Below the pieces are notes generated by a model that did not search any database, had not been told where the DNA came from, and was given only the letters and a program-made list of their open reading frames with translations. Made by a program: the position numbers and the translations under genes. From Holothuria scabra (taxonomy: Eukaryota; Echinodermata; Holothuroidea; Aspidochirotida; Holothuriidae): 64,000 nt of DNA. Of the stretch, positions 25,282 through 38,449 are shown one piece after another. The stretch's first letter is position 1. Each line of letters opens with the position of its first letter. The stretch lies in the NCBI GenBank assembly GCA_037179385.1, contig CM074185.1, positions 50,037,000 to 50,100,999 on the forward strand, given 5' to 3'.

Positions 25282-25321
25282 GAACAACAGAAGGGACTAT
25301 TGCAGGGGCAAACCACTTCAG
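25282..25321 (+). CDS. Candidate 40-nt cytoplasmic exon (possibly alternative)
   Basis: It lies between TTTCTTTTCTAG and a donor CTTCAG|GTATAT. Read in phase 0, as the exit of 22,034-22,074 requires, it gives EQQKGLLQGQTTS and leaves phase 1. Because 40 is not a multiple of three, including or skipping it changes the frame of the next exon, which is open in both frames. Confidence 0.4.
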
Positions 25322-26287
25322 GTATATATAGCCTATGTCAAATAATCTAAAGAGGTGAGAGTAGCCACTCTTACACACAATTTCGTGTTTCAATGATATT
25401 GACACCAAATGCGAATACCATAGGTCAAAACAAAGAAGTTTACACATGGTTTTTCCTGTTATTTTTTACCACAATGTTGCCGACAATGTAATCATGGCAA
25501 ATACGAATATATCTTAAAGCATGCAATCTAAACTTTTTTGTTTTTCACCAAGTTCGGACACTCAGAACTTAAAATTAAGTGAGTTGATATGCAGTAAGTT
25601 AGTACAGTGGAACAGTGTACTCTACATACCCTAACCGTAACATTGAAACGATTTACAAATTGCGCAATAACGTCTGTACGGTGCTGTGAAGTATCATCAT
25701 GTATTACTTACGTCCACAGACCTTTAAACAATACTTAACTAAGACTATGCGAACTCCATCGCAACTTATGATACCCTGCCGAAGGCAGACAGCAGATGCA
25801 AGGGGGGGGGGGGGGCTTTCAGGGTTCCAGCTTTTTCGGGCTCACTCGTCATTTTCTCAGTACACAGATACACGAACCATAAGTATATTGACATTAAGTC
25901 CAGGTGAATGTTTAAGGGGCTAACTAATTAATTATTATGTCATGAGCGTTCACCGAACTATGTTCTCTCAGCCGCAAGGTAGCCCACGTGTGCAATGTGT
26001 TTGCTACTTTAATTGATCGGAAGTATTATTTAATAGGCTAAGTATGCAGCCTCTTGTTTCAAGTTTTGAATTTTTATGCCACCTTTTAAGCTGCTTAGCG
26101 GTATTCTAACTTCAAGTTGTTTTTAGACAAGTAGCATCTTTTTGTTGTGGGGTGGGATCAAAAACCGCAGGTACTTTGAATTACTGCTCTGTTAGGTCTG
26201 TACAAAAGTTGAATTGTTGAGCTTCATCAGTAGTTGGTCTTTTTAGTATGTCCTGGTCTTCATTCAGTGGAATATTTGCTCTTTTAG
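25322..26287. other. Unassigned intronic stretch
   Basis: No gene is seen. A G-homopolymer of about 13 at 25,802-25,814 and AT-rich sequence. It ends with the acceptor TTTGCTCTTTTAG. Confidence 0.4.
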
Positions 26288-26359
26288 ACAGCCTCGATGA
26301 AAGATTCGAGGTGGCAATCTTCATTCTCCTCGTCAGTTGTTTCCAGTTCACCGATCCTT
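26288..26359 (+). CDS. Candidate 72-nt cytoplasmic exon open in two frames
   Basis: A clear acceptor (TTTGCTCTTTTAG) and a near-perfect donor (CCTT|GTAAGT) enclose 72 nt. In phase 1 (after the 25,282 exon) it reads DSLDERFEVAIFILLVSC and more. In phase 0 (if that exon is skipped) it reads TASMKDSRWQSSFSSSVVSS and more, a Ser-rich linker. Both continue in frame into the NACHT exon using different acceptors (59,749 for phase 1; 59,730 for phase 0). The exon is supported by splice signals only; which frame is used cannot be told here. Confidence 0.45.
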
Positions 26360-28008
26360 GTAAGTCTAGAATTAACTACCGGCATGTATTATTTAGTTTG
26401 GCTGCCCTTTCAAAGGCAAGGACCAGTGGTGTCGGAAAATGTGACCAAATTCCTTTCTTCCAATATCATATATATTATATATTAAGTTCAAGTGTCTAAG
26501 CACTGCAGGTTTTGTTTTAGTTACATTGTGTCTTCATTGTTTTAATTGGTCTTCTGAGGACAATAAAGCTTGATATTCTGGTTCAAGGGCAGAGTAGCTG
26601 TAAACTTTACACCTCTACCTAGAGTTTTTTCATATTTTCATGCAATAGAGATCTATCGGAGAGGTTATTGATGGAGTGCTCAGCTTGTTCTGCCGTCAGA
26701 CAAACTTTGTCAGTTTTAACTCGGTTAAGTAAAAAAATACAAAATACAAAAAGAAATAAATATACAGAAGAGTAAATAAAGAGGAAAGGGTGAAAAATAA
26801 AACAAAAAAGAGGGACAGAGCAAAAAATATAACCAGGCTTAAGTAAAAAAACAAGAAAGGAGTAGAAAGTTAAAAATAAAAAGACACTAAAAATTAAAAT
26901 AAAAAATTTAAAAAACAAATTTGCACATTTCTGCAACAAACATTAACAGTGTAAAATGCTGCAGAGGTGCCTTTAAGGAAGTGACATTTGAGGTGAGAAA
27001 CAGTGCCGTGAAGGGACAATCCTGTATCCTTACATTTCGTTAAGCCTATGTATGCGGGCGAAGTTTAAATCCGTCACAACTCTTCGTTCTCTAGGTTCGC
27101 CCCCCCCCCCCCCCCGTTTTTGGAATGTCTGGGTCCGCCTGGACAAAGGAACGATGCGATGGTGATATGTGTGTGTGCTTGTAAAAACGATAACTCAAGT
27201 ATGATGAGTGTGAGTAATCTCATACGTTGTGTGAGGGTTCGTGATGTTGAGAAGATGATTGTCATTGATTTTATAATAATGACAATTTAGTAAAGCGCCG
27301 GTATCCGCTAAGAAGACGCTTATGGCGCCGTCACAGTCCAACCAGAACAATTATAAGAACAGGTGAGTCTTAAGTTTTTATTTAAAAATATTCAAAGAGG
27401 TTGCAGAACGAATAGAAAAGGGAAGATTGTTCCAGAGTTTGGGTGCAACAAAACAAAAGACCTACTTCCCCACCTTTGATTTTGGTGGAGTTTAAGGTCA
27501 TTTGTGCCAACAAGAGGTCAAATAGTAAATACTTTACAAATTGCTTGTGAACACGGTATCTCAAGTTTGGTAACAGTGAGGAATCTTATGTATAGTTACA
27601 GTTAGCATGTGGATTGCACATTCTTATTAGGTGAACCCTGTTTTCTATTTAGGTCAAATTTCATTTTGGTTTAATTAGGGTCAGAAGAATTAAGCCTGTA
27701 AACCGTCATGATATCACACTAATAGTAACATTGAGGGATCGCTTTCTGTGGCTGCACATTGCTTAGAATTAGTATATGAACTCTATTGTTTTTAGAGGAG
27801 GTGAAAGGTCATTTGGAGTCAGTAGAAGTCAGACGGGAAAAGCCTCGAAACCACAATGTCTCAAGAAGAGTATCAGTAAGGAATTTCCTACTTAGCATGA
27901 GCACTGAACGTATTTAGTCGAATCATGAAACTGTCTTATTTTGGTGACGGTCAATGGTAATATGGAATACCGGTTGTTAGAACATTAATATTTGTACAGG
28001 TGAAGGCT
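26360..28008. other. Unassigned stretch with dispersed-repeat fragments
   Basis: No host gene is recognised. A polyadenylation-like AATAAA lies near 26,562. A C-homopolymer is at 27,102-27,114. From about 27,280 the text resembles a dispersed repeat (AAGCGCCGGTATCCGC, later TCCAGAGTTTGGGTGCA). Parts (GTGAGGAATCTTATGT at 27,575) recur in variant form near 28,430, on the far side of the MITE. Confidence 0.35.
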
Positions 28009-28423
28009 AAAGCCCAGGTCAATCCACAGGGATATCGGATCGGATTACTGTCCGGTTTTTGTGGTTTTTACTTAAAATCTCCACCATCCATTGTCCAAAA
28101 GGACCAAAAATTTGCCAACTTGTGAAAATATATGGCCTGTATGAGAGGACCACGGGAATGCATTTGCACACCATTTATTTCGTGACGTAACATTGACAAA
28201 TAGTTTTCATCGGACTGCGTGTATCCGATAAAAGCTATCTGGGGAAGTGACGTCACGGAGTAATTAGTATAACGTAGATTTTCGTAGTCGTGCAATACCC
28301 ATCATTTATTTACAAAATTTTTGGTTCTATTCGACCGAAGATGGAGGAGACTTAAAGTAAAACTCACAAAAATCGGAGCGAAATCTGGTCCGATATCGCT
28401 GTAGCCTTTCTGACCTGAGCTTT
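28009..28423. mobile_element. 415-bp MITE with ~70-bp inverted ends
   Basis: The left AAAGCCCAGGTCA, GATATCGGA, TTTTTGTG and TTTACTT words recur inverted at the right (TGACCTGAGCTTT end). They define imperfect terminal inverted repeats of about 70 bp. The target duplication is not clear. No coding capacity. Confidence 0.6.
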
Positions 28424-29108
28424 GCAGTGAGGAATCTTATGTTTAGTATGTGAATTGCTCGTATTTTATAAAACCCTATCATTAAACATGGTGGAGATCA
28501 AAGGTTATTATTGGTCATCAGCAGTGGCGGTTCCAGAGGGGGGGGGGGATGGGTGTATGCATAACCCCCCCCCCCCCCACCGGAATGGTAAAAAAATTGT
28601 ATCGATAGCCAGGCTAATGGTAACCTAGGTCTAATTCCTTTTTAAAAATACGGTGATAGTTGTTACATTATTTGATTACCGTATTTTTGTGTCATATTCT
28701 TCAATAAAATGAAAATGTAAATTATAATGTATCTATCTTCCGTATCGTTTGTTAAATTCCCGTTGTGTTTACACATTGAGCAATGACGAATTCTAAATCC
28801 AGCGTTTTCCGCCCACGGCCGTTGGTAGCGTTGCTTGTGACATCGTGACATGTGTGTCTATGTCAATACGTGGGGCTACGACTACTGTCGAATAATGGGC
28901 CAATCGTTGATACGAAGGCTTGTACGGGGATGTTGCAGAGTGTGTGTGAGCGATACGAGTTCAGATATGAATAAACAGATGAGGAGAAGATTTGGTTCTA
29001 AATCAAGATGATTGGCGGTTTACTCCGTTCGATTAAGAGCCGGCAACAAAAGAACTATTAAAATTTATTTATATACAGATTGACGCAGGTGCTCGTCGTC
29101 TGAGGTCT
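28424..29108. other. Unassigned stretch
   Basis: No gene. Two homopolymer blocks (G run near 28,539, C run near 28,566) next to GCAGTGGCGGTTCCAGA at 28,521 suggest another hAT-like terminus without a partner. Confidence 0.35.
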
Positions 29109-29116
29109 GCTGCGCC

Positions 29117-31168
29117 CAGTGGCGTAGCTAGGATTTTTTCCAGGGGGGGCAAAGGTATGAAATTTCCCCAAAACTTTTCCCGGTCAATGTGTATGCATTT
29201 CATATAAAATATGCAAATTTTCAAGTATAACAACATTACCATGTCAGTTTATAATATTACCTGCATTTTAATCTTAAAGTATAACATAGAGCAATCGGAA
29301 ATAACACAGTATATTATTTTGGTAAACAATATCTGGTTTATTTGTATGTAGTAACGCAGTGGCGTACGCAGAATTTCTCTGAAGGGGGGGGCATGCAGTA
29401 TGGTCTAAAGAGAGGGGATGTCCGGAAATTTTTTGACGTTTTCAAGGAGCCTAGATGCAAAATGGTGCAATATTTTGGACTTTGACAGGAACAGTGTCAA
29501 AAGTTAATCGTGGTGGTTCATGAGGATAAAACTGAAACTTTTGTGTCTTTACATGCATTCTTATGCCATTTATGCTACCCTACGAAGTAAAACTTGTCTT
29601 TAAGTTTGCACACTTTTAGGAGTCAAAATAAAAGAGCATTGATCGGTACAGGATTGGGGGTTTTCTTGGCCATAAAACGTTATTTTATCTTAAAGATTAT
29701 CTAAGCGGAGCGCCACCATTGGTTGGCGCGGAGCGTAGAGAAAATTTCGAAAATCAGACCCCTCAGATGGCCGGAAATAGCATTTTCCTGACTTATACGA
29801 AGAATCTAACGAGTTGCTTTCTTCTTTTGTCTTTTGCAATAAAACGCTCACTTCAAAATATGTTCGCAAAGTGCAAAGTGATCAGAGAGTTTAGAGCTAA
29901 TTTGACCCTACAAATGTAATTTTGCCCAAAAGACTGAACGAAGCGCCACCGTTGGTTGGCGTGGAGCGTAAAGAAAATTTCGAAAAATTAGACCCCTCAG
30001 ATGGCCAAAAATAGCTTATTCATGTTTTTAAAGAGAATCTAAACATGTTGTCCTTTTTTATCGATGCCACCAGTGGGAAACAGAGTCTACCATTTTAGGT
30101 AAAAATTGGAATTTGACAGAATTTGCCTAGGTCTATTTATAGGAATTAAAAAAAATGGCATCACTGAAGGACCTTGCAGAGACAATCCTTCCCCTTTGAA
30201 AATTCTTGAAAAATTGGGTGTCCTTATAAGCAATCTGGTGCCACATATGTTATCTTTTGAAGTAAAATCTGTGTTAATAAAGTTAGACTACGTATTTTTA
30301 AGAACAAAGCAAAAATGGCATCTGTGATGGGGGCATGGCCCAATGGTCTCCCCTTCGCACGCCACTAAGGAGGCCTAAGAGTGGCTCGATCACAGAGGAT
30401 ATCCTGTTAGAACCGCAGTCTGTTAAGTGAAGAAGGCTACAAGGTACTCATTGACCCGTTTATTGTTACAACCCAAGTGAGCAGAAAGCTATTTTCGCGA
30501 ACTAGAATGTAAGCCTCCAAGGATAAGGCTAAGTAACAAAATCTAAGTATGCCAATGGATCCCTTTCATTCTAATTTCTAGACTAACTTTAAGTTTATCG
30601 TTGGCCATGGATTGTTTCAGCCCCATCCATCGTTACGAACACAGAGTAAAATCGGCATAGCTACTAATAGCTTGTAGAACAACATAATAACCCCGGGGGT
30701 CCATGGTAGTGACTTGTCAGTTTTCACATCCTTTTACTGAATTCCCAAAGTGCACAACACGGAGACTGTGTACAAGGGGATAAGTTCGGGATTAAAGCCT
30801 TTCAGTGTTAGTTGCACTGTATCAGCTGTTGTTAAATACCTGAATGTGTGCACTGAAATGCACTGATCATAACCCTAGTGCGTATACAAGAGAACATTCT
30901 ATCTGCTACGCGGGGAGGACATTTCTGTGGAACACGAGTAGGGCCGGTTCATGCGACACTGACAAAATCTGAGTTAATTTTTTGCATGAAAATACGAATT
31001 ACGTATGAAAAATATCTCACAATTTCTTATTCTACCAAAAATTTTGAGAAATTTTTGTAAGAATAAGAAAATTCATCAAATTTCCCCATTTTCATCAAAT
31101 TTCCCCAAAAATTTTTCCGGGGGAGCAATTTGCCCCCCTGCCCCCCCCCCCCAGTAGCTACGCCACTG
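29117..31168. mobile_element. hAT-like non-autonomous element B (2.05 kb)
   Basis: It starts CAGTGGCGTAGCTAGGA and ends AGTAGCTACGCCACTG, with a perfect 8-bp target duplication GCTGCGCC at 29,109-29,116 and 31,169-31,176. CA-GTGGCG termini plus an 8-bp duplication are diagnostic of the hAT superfamily. Near 29,356-30,365 an inner pair of CAGTGGCGTACGCAG and GCACGCCACT ends suggests nesting. No transposase is encoded, so mobility would need enzyme from elsewhere. An inverted partner copy lies at 16,974-19,392. Confidence 0.88.
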
Positions 31169-31176
31169 GCTGCGCC

Positions 31177-34100
31177 AGTGTGTGAGTGCGACCAAAACTT
31201 GCAGGCTCGGAGCTTTCATGTCTCGGAGAGATCGGAACACATGCAATCTCCTGATGGTTAAAAGTTGTGACGCACCAAACTAGATAAATATTAAGTAGTG
31301 TGCTGATCTAAATGATCAATGAGGAGGCTGTAGAGTGTGAAATTCGCCACACCTTGAAAATATGGGATACAGCATACACGTGGAACTAGGGCTGGGTAGT
31401 TTGTCACGTTCACCGGCAACACGTGGCGGGAAACAGGAAGGGCCCTGGGCCCGAATCTAGGACAAGAGGAAGAGAGGGCTGCTCGTTAATAACAAGATGG
31501 CGTTCCTGTTAAAGGTCAAGGAGGGAACTCCATACTTCATGACACTATGTACAGTTTACACATGACAAAGCCTAAAACCGTGTGACGGTAAAGGAGTACA
31601 CCCAGTATTAAATTCACATTGACCGTTTAGTCCGTTCAAGTAATGATTACCCACACTTTTAAGACCACATTTTGAAAGCTTGGGAGTTTCATAGTGGCTT
31701 AAAATGTTGAAACGTTTAGCACCATCTTGCATCTCGGCCCCCCTTTTCTTAGACACCCAGGCGGAGCAAGGGGCTCTGAAAATGAAGAATTTGGAAATTT
31801 GTCAACTGTGAGACCAGTCTACTATGTGGTTTTGACAAGTCATGAAATTGCAAAATTCCCAATCAATTTTCTCTAATAAAAGCTCTATATTCGTCATTAT
31901 TTGATTCAAAAAAGCAAAATTTTCTGCGCGATTGCAATTCCTTAGCAGAAGTGCTCGCTCATACCTTCACTTTGGAAAACTTGTCCGAGCTCTGGGTGTG
32001 ACAAAATCGGAAATTTCCTACATTTGTGGCACCAGATCACCAAGTGACACTGTATGCTATATACAGTGCGATTTTCATAAAATTTCTTTCATAAAGTTCC
32101 ATATTTTCTCCAATATAAGCTCAAAAGAATTTCGTTGGAGAGCCTCATTTTGTAGGCGTTAAGTTACATTATGTACCAACAACGATCTTTGGTCGACGCC
32201 CAACCTCACATTTGTGGATAGAAAATGCAAATTCTTCAGTAATTCTCCAACTGTTCAAATTTCCTTGCAGGAAACCCAGCATCCAAACTTTTCTGCAACA
32301 CAAGCTCCATATTTTCAAATATTTGAAATAGGCGAAAATTTCAGCGCGCTCTGCGCGCTGCAAATTACGCCCTTAGTACAGTGGTAATCACACTTAAAAA
32401 TGTGGTAAAATTTGGATGCTTGCCTACCACCCCATTTCCCATTTCCTGAATTCTTATAGGCATCAGAGACTAAACAACATACATGCCAATTGTGGCGCTT
32501 CGCTCGGTGTTCATTTGACACCCAACCACATGCAGACCCCCAACTGAAAATTCCTGGATCCACCACGGGTCATCACATGACAGAACTCAAAACCTTGTAA
32601 GCATGATATGTAAAGGGTAACTCTGAGGGATTTAATTCCCACAGTACGTTCTAGCACGTGCATTGCACATATTGAAAAGGTGAACCTATCGCTTTTGCTA
32701 ATCTGTCAAATACTGTCAATATGATACAATAAAACAACACTTATCCTTTTGGTTTCTCGGTTAGTGTCTTCAGGTTTTCGGGATTTTGTAGAATTCACCC
32801 GTTTCAGTGGGGACCGCGGAGCAAATTCTGAACTGGGTGGGGGCGATGATCAACACAGCTCTAGTTGTCGTCTTCGTGAGATTGCGTCACAGGGTGCACG
32901 TTAAAAGTTTGCTGTAAGTTTCGATGGCGCACGAACTGAAAGTAAAGCTAGCAAACATGATTTTAGATAAGGGGCTAGGGACGGCACTCGCTAAACGAAG
33001 GCGAGTGGCAATAATTCCCCGACGGAGCCGAAGGGTGTACTGGACTGTAAAAGCACGGCCTTACACTTGTACAATTTCAGTCTACAAAAGGAGTCCACTG
33101 TTCCCAGATAGGGAGTAGGGGGTCTTCAAATAGCGCCATCCCTGCCGCTAGCTCTAAAATGAGTATCTATGGTGTTGTAGGGTGTTAGGCAGATCAATTT
33201 TGGTGTAATTTTCAATGCATCAAACCTATTTTTCTGCTGACATTATTATAATTTGGCCTTTAACCCTATCTAATGTGCATATTAATATGAATATTAATAT
33301 TGCCCAGTATTTACCAGTAGGCATCCTCTTACTGAATATAAGAACTAAATCGCACATCAGTCAATGACTGGACCGTATATGGAGAAAACAAGATTTCTGA
33401 CCAAAAGAGGGCACCCTTTGAAACGGATATAGCCCGTTTACTTCCCTCGATTTTCGGAATCGGCAACCCAAAATTGACGAAATCTACTTGGTCTCATAAA
33501 TTTTGCTTTCAGGTGACGATAGCCCCCCGCGTTGGCAAGGGAAGACTAGGTAAGAGCTCAATACGCTGAATGATGACTAACTTTAAAAGTGTCAACTAGA
33601 ACCTAGGTAGATAACAGGAATCATACACGAATTTGTCATGCCAATAAGTGCAAAAACCCGTAGAGGTGAAATATCTTTTCAAGTGTTGTTCATTGCTGAT
33701 AATGTTTCAAAGCAACCTCGAAGGCTAATGTATAGGACCTAAAATTTAAAACAGTGGTGGTTAAGGCCCCAGTTCCTGTCCCCTTGGTCTATGGAACGCT
33801 AAAAATGGTCATTATCCGCGATGGTGAAGCATGTTCCTAGTAGTTTTCCTGGTTCCTAAAGATCAGGGTTAATAGTCAAACTTATCCGAATTATATGTTA
33901 CATCGCATGACAACTTTGAAGTAGAATAATCTTCCATCTGCATGGCTTGTTTCCTTGAATTTCTTTTTCGCTTCTGTTTTTCTTTGTTATGTGAGATCGA
34001 AAGCTCTCTTCACGGCCGTTTCGACCAGGTGTCTCACCCCCCTCCATCCAGAAAAAATCGTCAGAGTTGGAAAATCTGATATTCAGTTGGATATTTTTCA

Positions 34101-34697
34101 AGCTCGGTCTAGCAAGTTTTTCGAGACTGGGCCTATGTCGAGTTTCCTGGTAGATCAATTGTCATACACTTCTATCACTTAGATAAGCTCCATATGGCCC
34201 AATTTTTGCAAATCCTTCATAAATTACCAAAATGTTCGCGCGCTCAGAGCGCTTCAGTTTCACCGATGTAGTTGTTAACACTGGCATCTCAAACATATCT
34301 AAGTTATGTATCAGTCCCATATTGCTTCAATTGTTCATTCTAGGCCCCTTCCCCTCGATTTCCAGTTTTCCTACAAAGGCTTTGATATATTTCTGCAGAG
34401 ATGGGGTAAGATGGGGGTAAAGGGATTTTTCGACCAAGAAATGGTCGGGCCGGCTACGGCTTTTTCTCGCATTCTTCCGGCCGTAATCAATGTGACCACA
34501 TCTATCAATATATTTTCTGATATAACAAGTCATGTAGCCGCACAGCAGCAAAGTTTAATATCATTTCACGTACTCGGAAGACGGATCGCCTCGTCACCTC
34601 GTGGTTTGTAGATGGGTTTCGTGCCGAATACAACTGTCTCTTTCCTTAGATAAAGATTCTGTAACTTGCAACTTTCTACCTTTGATGCGAGAGCTTA
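31177..34697. other. Unassigned stretch with hAT-like debris
   Basis: No gene is supported. GGTGGATCCAGGAATTTTCA (reverse strand, about 32,551-32,570) and TGTGGCGCTTCGCTCGG at 32,492 are hAT-family-like fragments. CGCGCGCTCAGAGCGCTTCA near 34,235 is another. The intervening text is AT-rich and unclassified. Confidence 0.35.
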
Positions 34698-35415
34698 GGC
34701 TGCGTTCACATAGAAGTATACGGTATACGGTATACTGTATTCGGTATACGCTATTCGCTATACGCTATACGGGCACGGCGGGTCACATTGGGTAGCACGT
34801 GTTACCTATTTTAATATTCCTTTCGCGGTGTCAAAATACTTTAGAAACAATGTTTTCGGGATTTAAATCTATTTCCACATTATTTATTATAAGAATCATT
34901 AATTAAGTAATGAGTTAAATACGGCTTGACTATACACAACAACATGGAACTGCGGGTTAGTTGAGCCATTTTGACCTTGTGTCTTCGAGCATTTCAAGAT
35001 CAAAAAAGGAAGAAAAAAAATGCCGAGCCCACTCATGGAATGTGCATATTGTTCTTTCAATTAAAAGGGGGGGGGGGCATTTGACATTGGATAACGGAAA
35101 TATGACGGCCTGTGCTATGAAATTCCAATAAAATGAGTAATTTACCTCATTTTTGCCAAAGCACAACTTCAAAAACTGTCACGGGTTAGCGTAAATACGA
35201 GGACAAGTGTCGGAGAAGGATGGTATACGCTGCACAAAAATCGAGCAAGCACGATTCCAACTATACTATACTATACGCGGCTATACGGCATTTCGAATTG
35301 TGCCCTCTTATGTGACCCGATGTGAGGAAATTCTATTGTTCGATTCAAGCTATTCGCGTATCCTCGAAAACGTGCACCGTGCACTCAAAAAGTATACCCC
35401 TATGTGAACGCAGCC
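34698..35415. mobile_element. 718-bp MITE with GGCTGCGTTCACATAG ends
   Basis: The perfect 16-bp inverted ends are GGCTGCGTTCACATAG at 34,698 and CTATGTGAACGCAGCC ending at 35,415. Just inside each end are short GTATAC-rich repeats (34,717-34,770 and about 35,260-35,290, 35,390). Flanks are TTA and ATA, so a 3-bp target duplication is possible but imperfect. No coding capacity. Confidence 0.75.
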
Positions 35416-36715
35416 ATAGACTGATGGTCATCATGTCACGTATGTTAAAACATTCTATCGAATGTAAAAAAAATTGTTTCCTTCTCTTTTCCAAAAGCCA
35501 CAATTTTCCAATCGGAAGGGTGCCCATGGAGTTTTCCGCTCTCAATGCTGTCTCTAGACCAGGTCTTCCAAACTGGCGGCGAGCGCGCCATTTGTGGGGC
35601 TGCAAGGCGGTCCAAAGCTGCCACGAAAAAAGAAAAAATATTAACAGAAATAAGGACAGACAGTGAAAATTGTTTTCATTTTGAAAATAGACATACAAAA
35701 ATTACTTACATACATAAAGCCTCTACTTGTTTAGCTACTGCATATGGAGGATAAAATAAATTAATTCCCGAATTCCAATTAAAACTTCATAATGCACAAC
35801 ATTCCTGGGCTTCATACATCTTGCGTGGCCAGGGGCCATGTCTTGAAATCGTGTATAATAGGTCCGCAATATACCGACGCCAGTGCAGCATCAAGTGAAA
35901 ACATTGGCGACTGTCAGCTATTAATAGCTTTTGGATTTGGACATAGACCCTACCACAGGGACTCTAACAAAGGGGTATATCTGCCCTTTTAAAAGGGATA
36001 TTCAGGGAGGTTCCCCCTCATGTACCACATCACTTTCTGTACGCCAACCTGTGGTGGCGCTCCGCTTAGAATAGTCAGCCTGCTGTCAGTGGCGCTTGAA
36101 TCCCACTCAGTTCCACAAAGTGGCACTTCAATCAAACTAGTTGAAAAGGCCTGCTCTAGATTTTTCTTCATAAGGGGGCCAAAACTGATGCGAGGGAGCG
36201 AGGCGACCGAGCTCTAAAGAGCTTGTGCGTGAGGGGGAGGGAGGTGGATAACATGTGAAGTTTTTAGTTTTTTAATGTGAAAATAAGTGATTTGGTGCAT
36301 AATTTAGAAGATATTTTATATGTTTCAGGAGACCCATGTATTTTTTGAACTCTTTTCTTAGAATAACCGCATTGAAATCAAATACGCTTCCACTGCTGGA
36401 AAAAATTGGGTTTGCGCTGACCACAAGAAAAGTTTGGTCCCAAATTCCTCCCCGATCCCTGGAAAAGGCACCTCTCAGGCCTGTTTACCGTATATTAGTG
36501 GGGAAACCCTATCAATATTTTTAAAGTAAGCATAAAACATATCAAAAATATGCTAATGGGGGGGGGGGCTGCCTCTTCGACCCTCACCCACTTGATACGC
36601 GGCTGACTCAATATACCCTCGAGGACACCTTCATCGTCATTTTTTTTTTAACTTTTCCTCAGTTTCCATTGACGGAAAAAATATTCAAAAGAAACATCCC
36701 AACGCCAGTGCCCAG
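35416..36715. other. Unassigned stretch
   Basis: No gene. GTGGTGGCGCTCCGCTTAGA at 36,049 and GAGGGAGCGAGGCGACCGAG at 36,191 are fragments of the hAT-like repertoire. A G-run lies at 36,558. Confidence 0.35.
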
Positions 36716-38121
36716 GATTTTTCGTGGTGTATGGTCACTTTTGGTTATGATATGGCCTAAAATCAGCGGGTTTTATTTTGACATTTATGTATTTTATTGT
36801 TTTGTAAAAGAATACTTGAGCAAGTCAAATTTGTATACAATTTACTTGCTCATCACACAACGGCCGCATTGTACCTGTAGTACATCGCGTACACGTACGT
36901 ACAGTGTCGCTAAACGCTAACAAGCTAAAGAGCATTGTAGTAGTGTGATGCACACACTGTACTGTCGTATCTCGCACTGCTTGTGGTTCGCCGCCAGAGA
37001 AGAGCCATATGACATTTATGTACGCATCTAGGCCTAGGTATAATCTTAGAATTTGAGGTTAGCTGTCTTGTTATATTTCCCTCTTGGAAGCAGTCACGTA
37101 ATGCTTAACTTAGGCTTGCCAAACGCTAGGTGTATCTTGAGAAGTAATAAAAACTTATCCTTCTCTACGCACAAAACAATGTATATAGGAAGTCTGAGCA
37201 GGGAGCTGTTAGAGTGGCAGCTGCCTGGTCTGAGTAATACATAGCTTTCATTGGGCCTAGCAATGGGGGCCTCTTGCTACGCCTATTTGGTTCGAACGGT
37301 GGCGACCAATTTTCCCATAATTCTCTGTCCATGTTTATATAGGAAGTCCGTGGTCAGTTACATACGCCCAAAGGCCCACCGCTGTTTGTGTTTATTATCA
37401 TTCTCAGAACGATGGTCATTCTCAGAAATAGCAGAGGGGTCTATGCTGTTCTTTTTCACTTAGGGTTACCATAGGCCTGTTTATTTTCTCCCAAGGCGGA
37501 CATGCATCGCCACCCTGGGGGAAGGGTCTAAGAGGAGGGGAAGGGTGGGGAGTTTGGAAATTTTGTTGGTTTACAATGTTGTCTAGATGAAAAATGGTGC
37601 AATATGTGTTGCTTTTACTAGAGTTTCTTCTTACTTGATTGAATTAAAATTAGGGAAAACCTGCGAAATCATGTGAAAAATACATGAAATCCGGACATAG
37701 TAGCGGTAATTTTACAAAACCGCCCGGACACCAGCACAAAACAATAAAAAGAGGGCGTGTCTTTGTAAAACCGGACGTCTGGTAACCCTACCTGCAGTAC
37801 CACTGTGAGCACTGTAGGCATACTTTGCGACTTCCGGTTGATCACTGCCGTTACAACGGCATTGCATGAATAGCCTATAGGTGGTGACTCTTGAATTAGC
37901 CGGATAAGCATTATGAGAAAAAGTGCAGTCCTGCATCATTCATGTGTATAATGATCACGAGATTGCGAGCCGAAAGTAACAAATGATTAATATCTACAAC
38001 TAACAAACAACACAGTACTGCATTGATTATATTTAAAGGACGATATTCTACCCTTATAACAAAATCCCACATAATTCCTATTGAAAATCAGCATGTGGGA
38101 TTTATGTGTGTTTTGGGGCAT

Positions 38122-38204
38122 GTGGGAAACAAAATCTGGCATGTGGGAAAAATTCCCACTTAATTCCCACATAATTCCCACATGAATGTGGGAAAAATTC
38201 CCAC
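38122..38204. promoter_or_regulatory. Cluster of seven GTGGGAA motifs (CSL/Su(H)-like)
   Basis: GTGGGAA or its complement TTCCCAC occurs at 38,122, 38,143, 38,153, 38,164, 38,175, 38,188 and 38,198, on both strands within 83 bp. GTGGGAA is the core bound by the Notch effector CSL/Su(H)/RBPJ. The motifs arise from short tandem/palindromic repeats in a transposon, so binding is a possibility, not a claim. Confidence 0.45.
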
Positions 38205-38449
38205 AAAAATCCCACATGCTGATCATCCCTTCCCATACCGGGTTCTATCATTTTCTTGAAGGGGGGTTTTTCAATGTACTCAAGCCTTCGTCATTATTTT
38301 CCATTCATCATTCTCTCCAGACACACTACTGCATAGAATGTGCAGCATGCATACTGACAGATACAGTATAATGTTCCTATGAATTACAGTGTGTCCAAAA
38401 GGATATTATGGCTGATGTTTAATGTAACTTCACCTAAAGTTCTTGCCAA

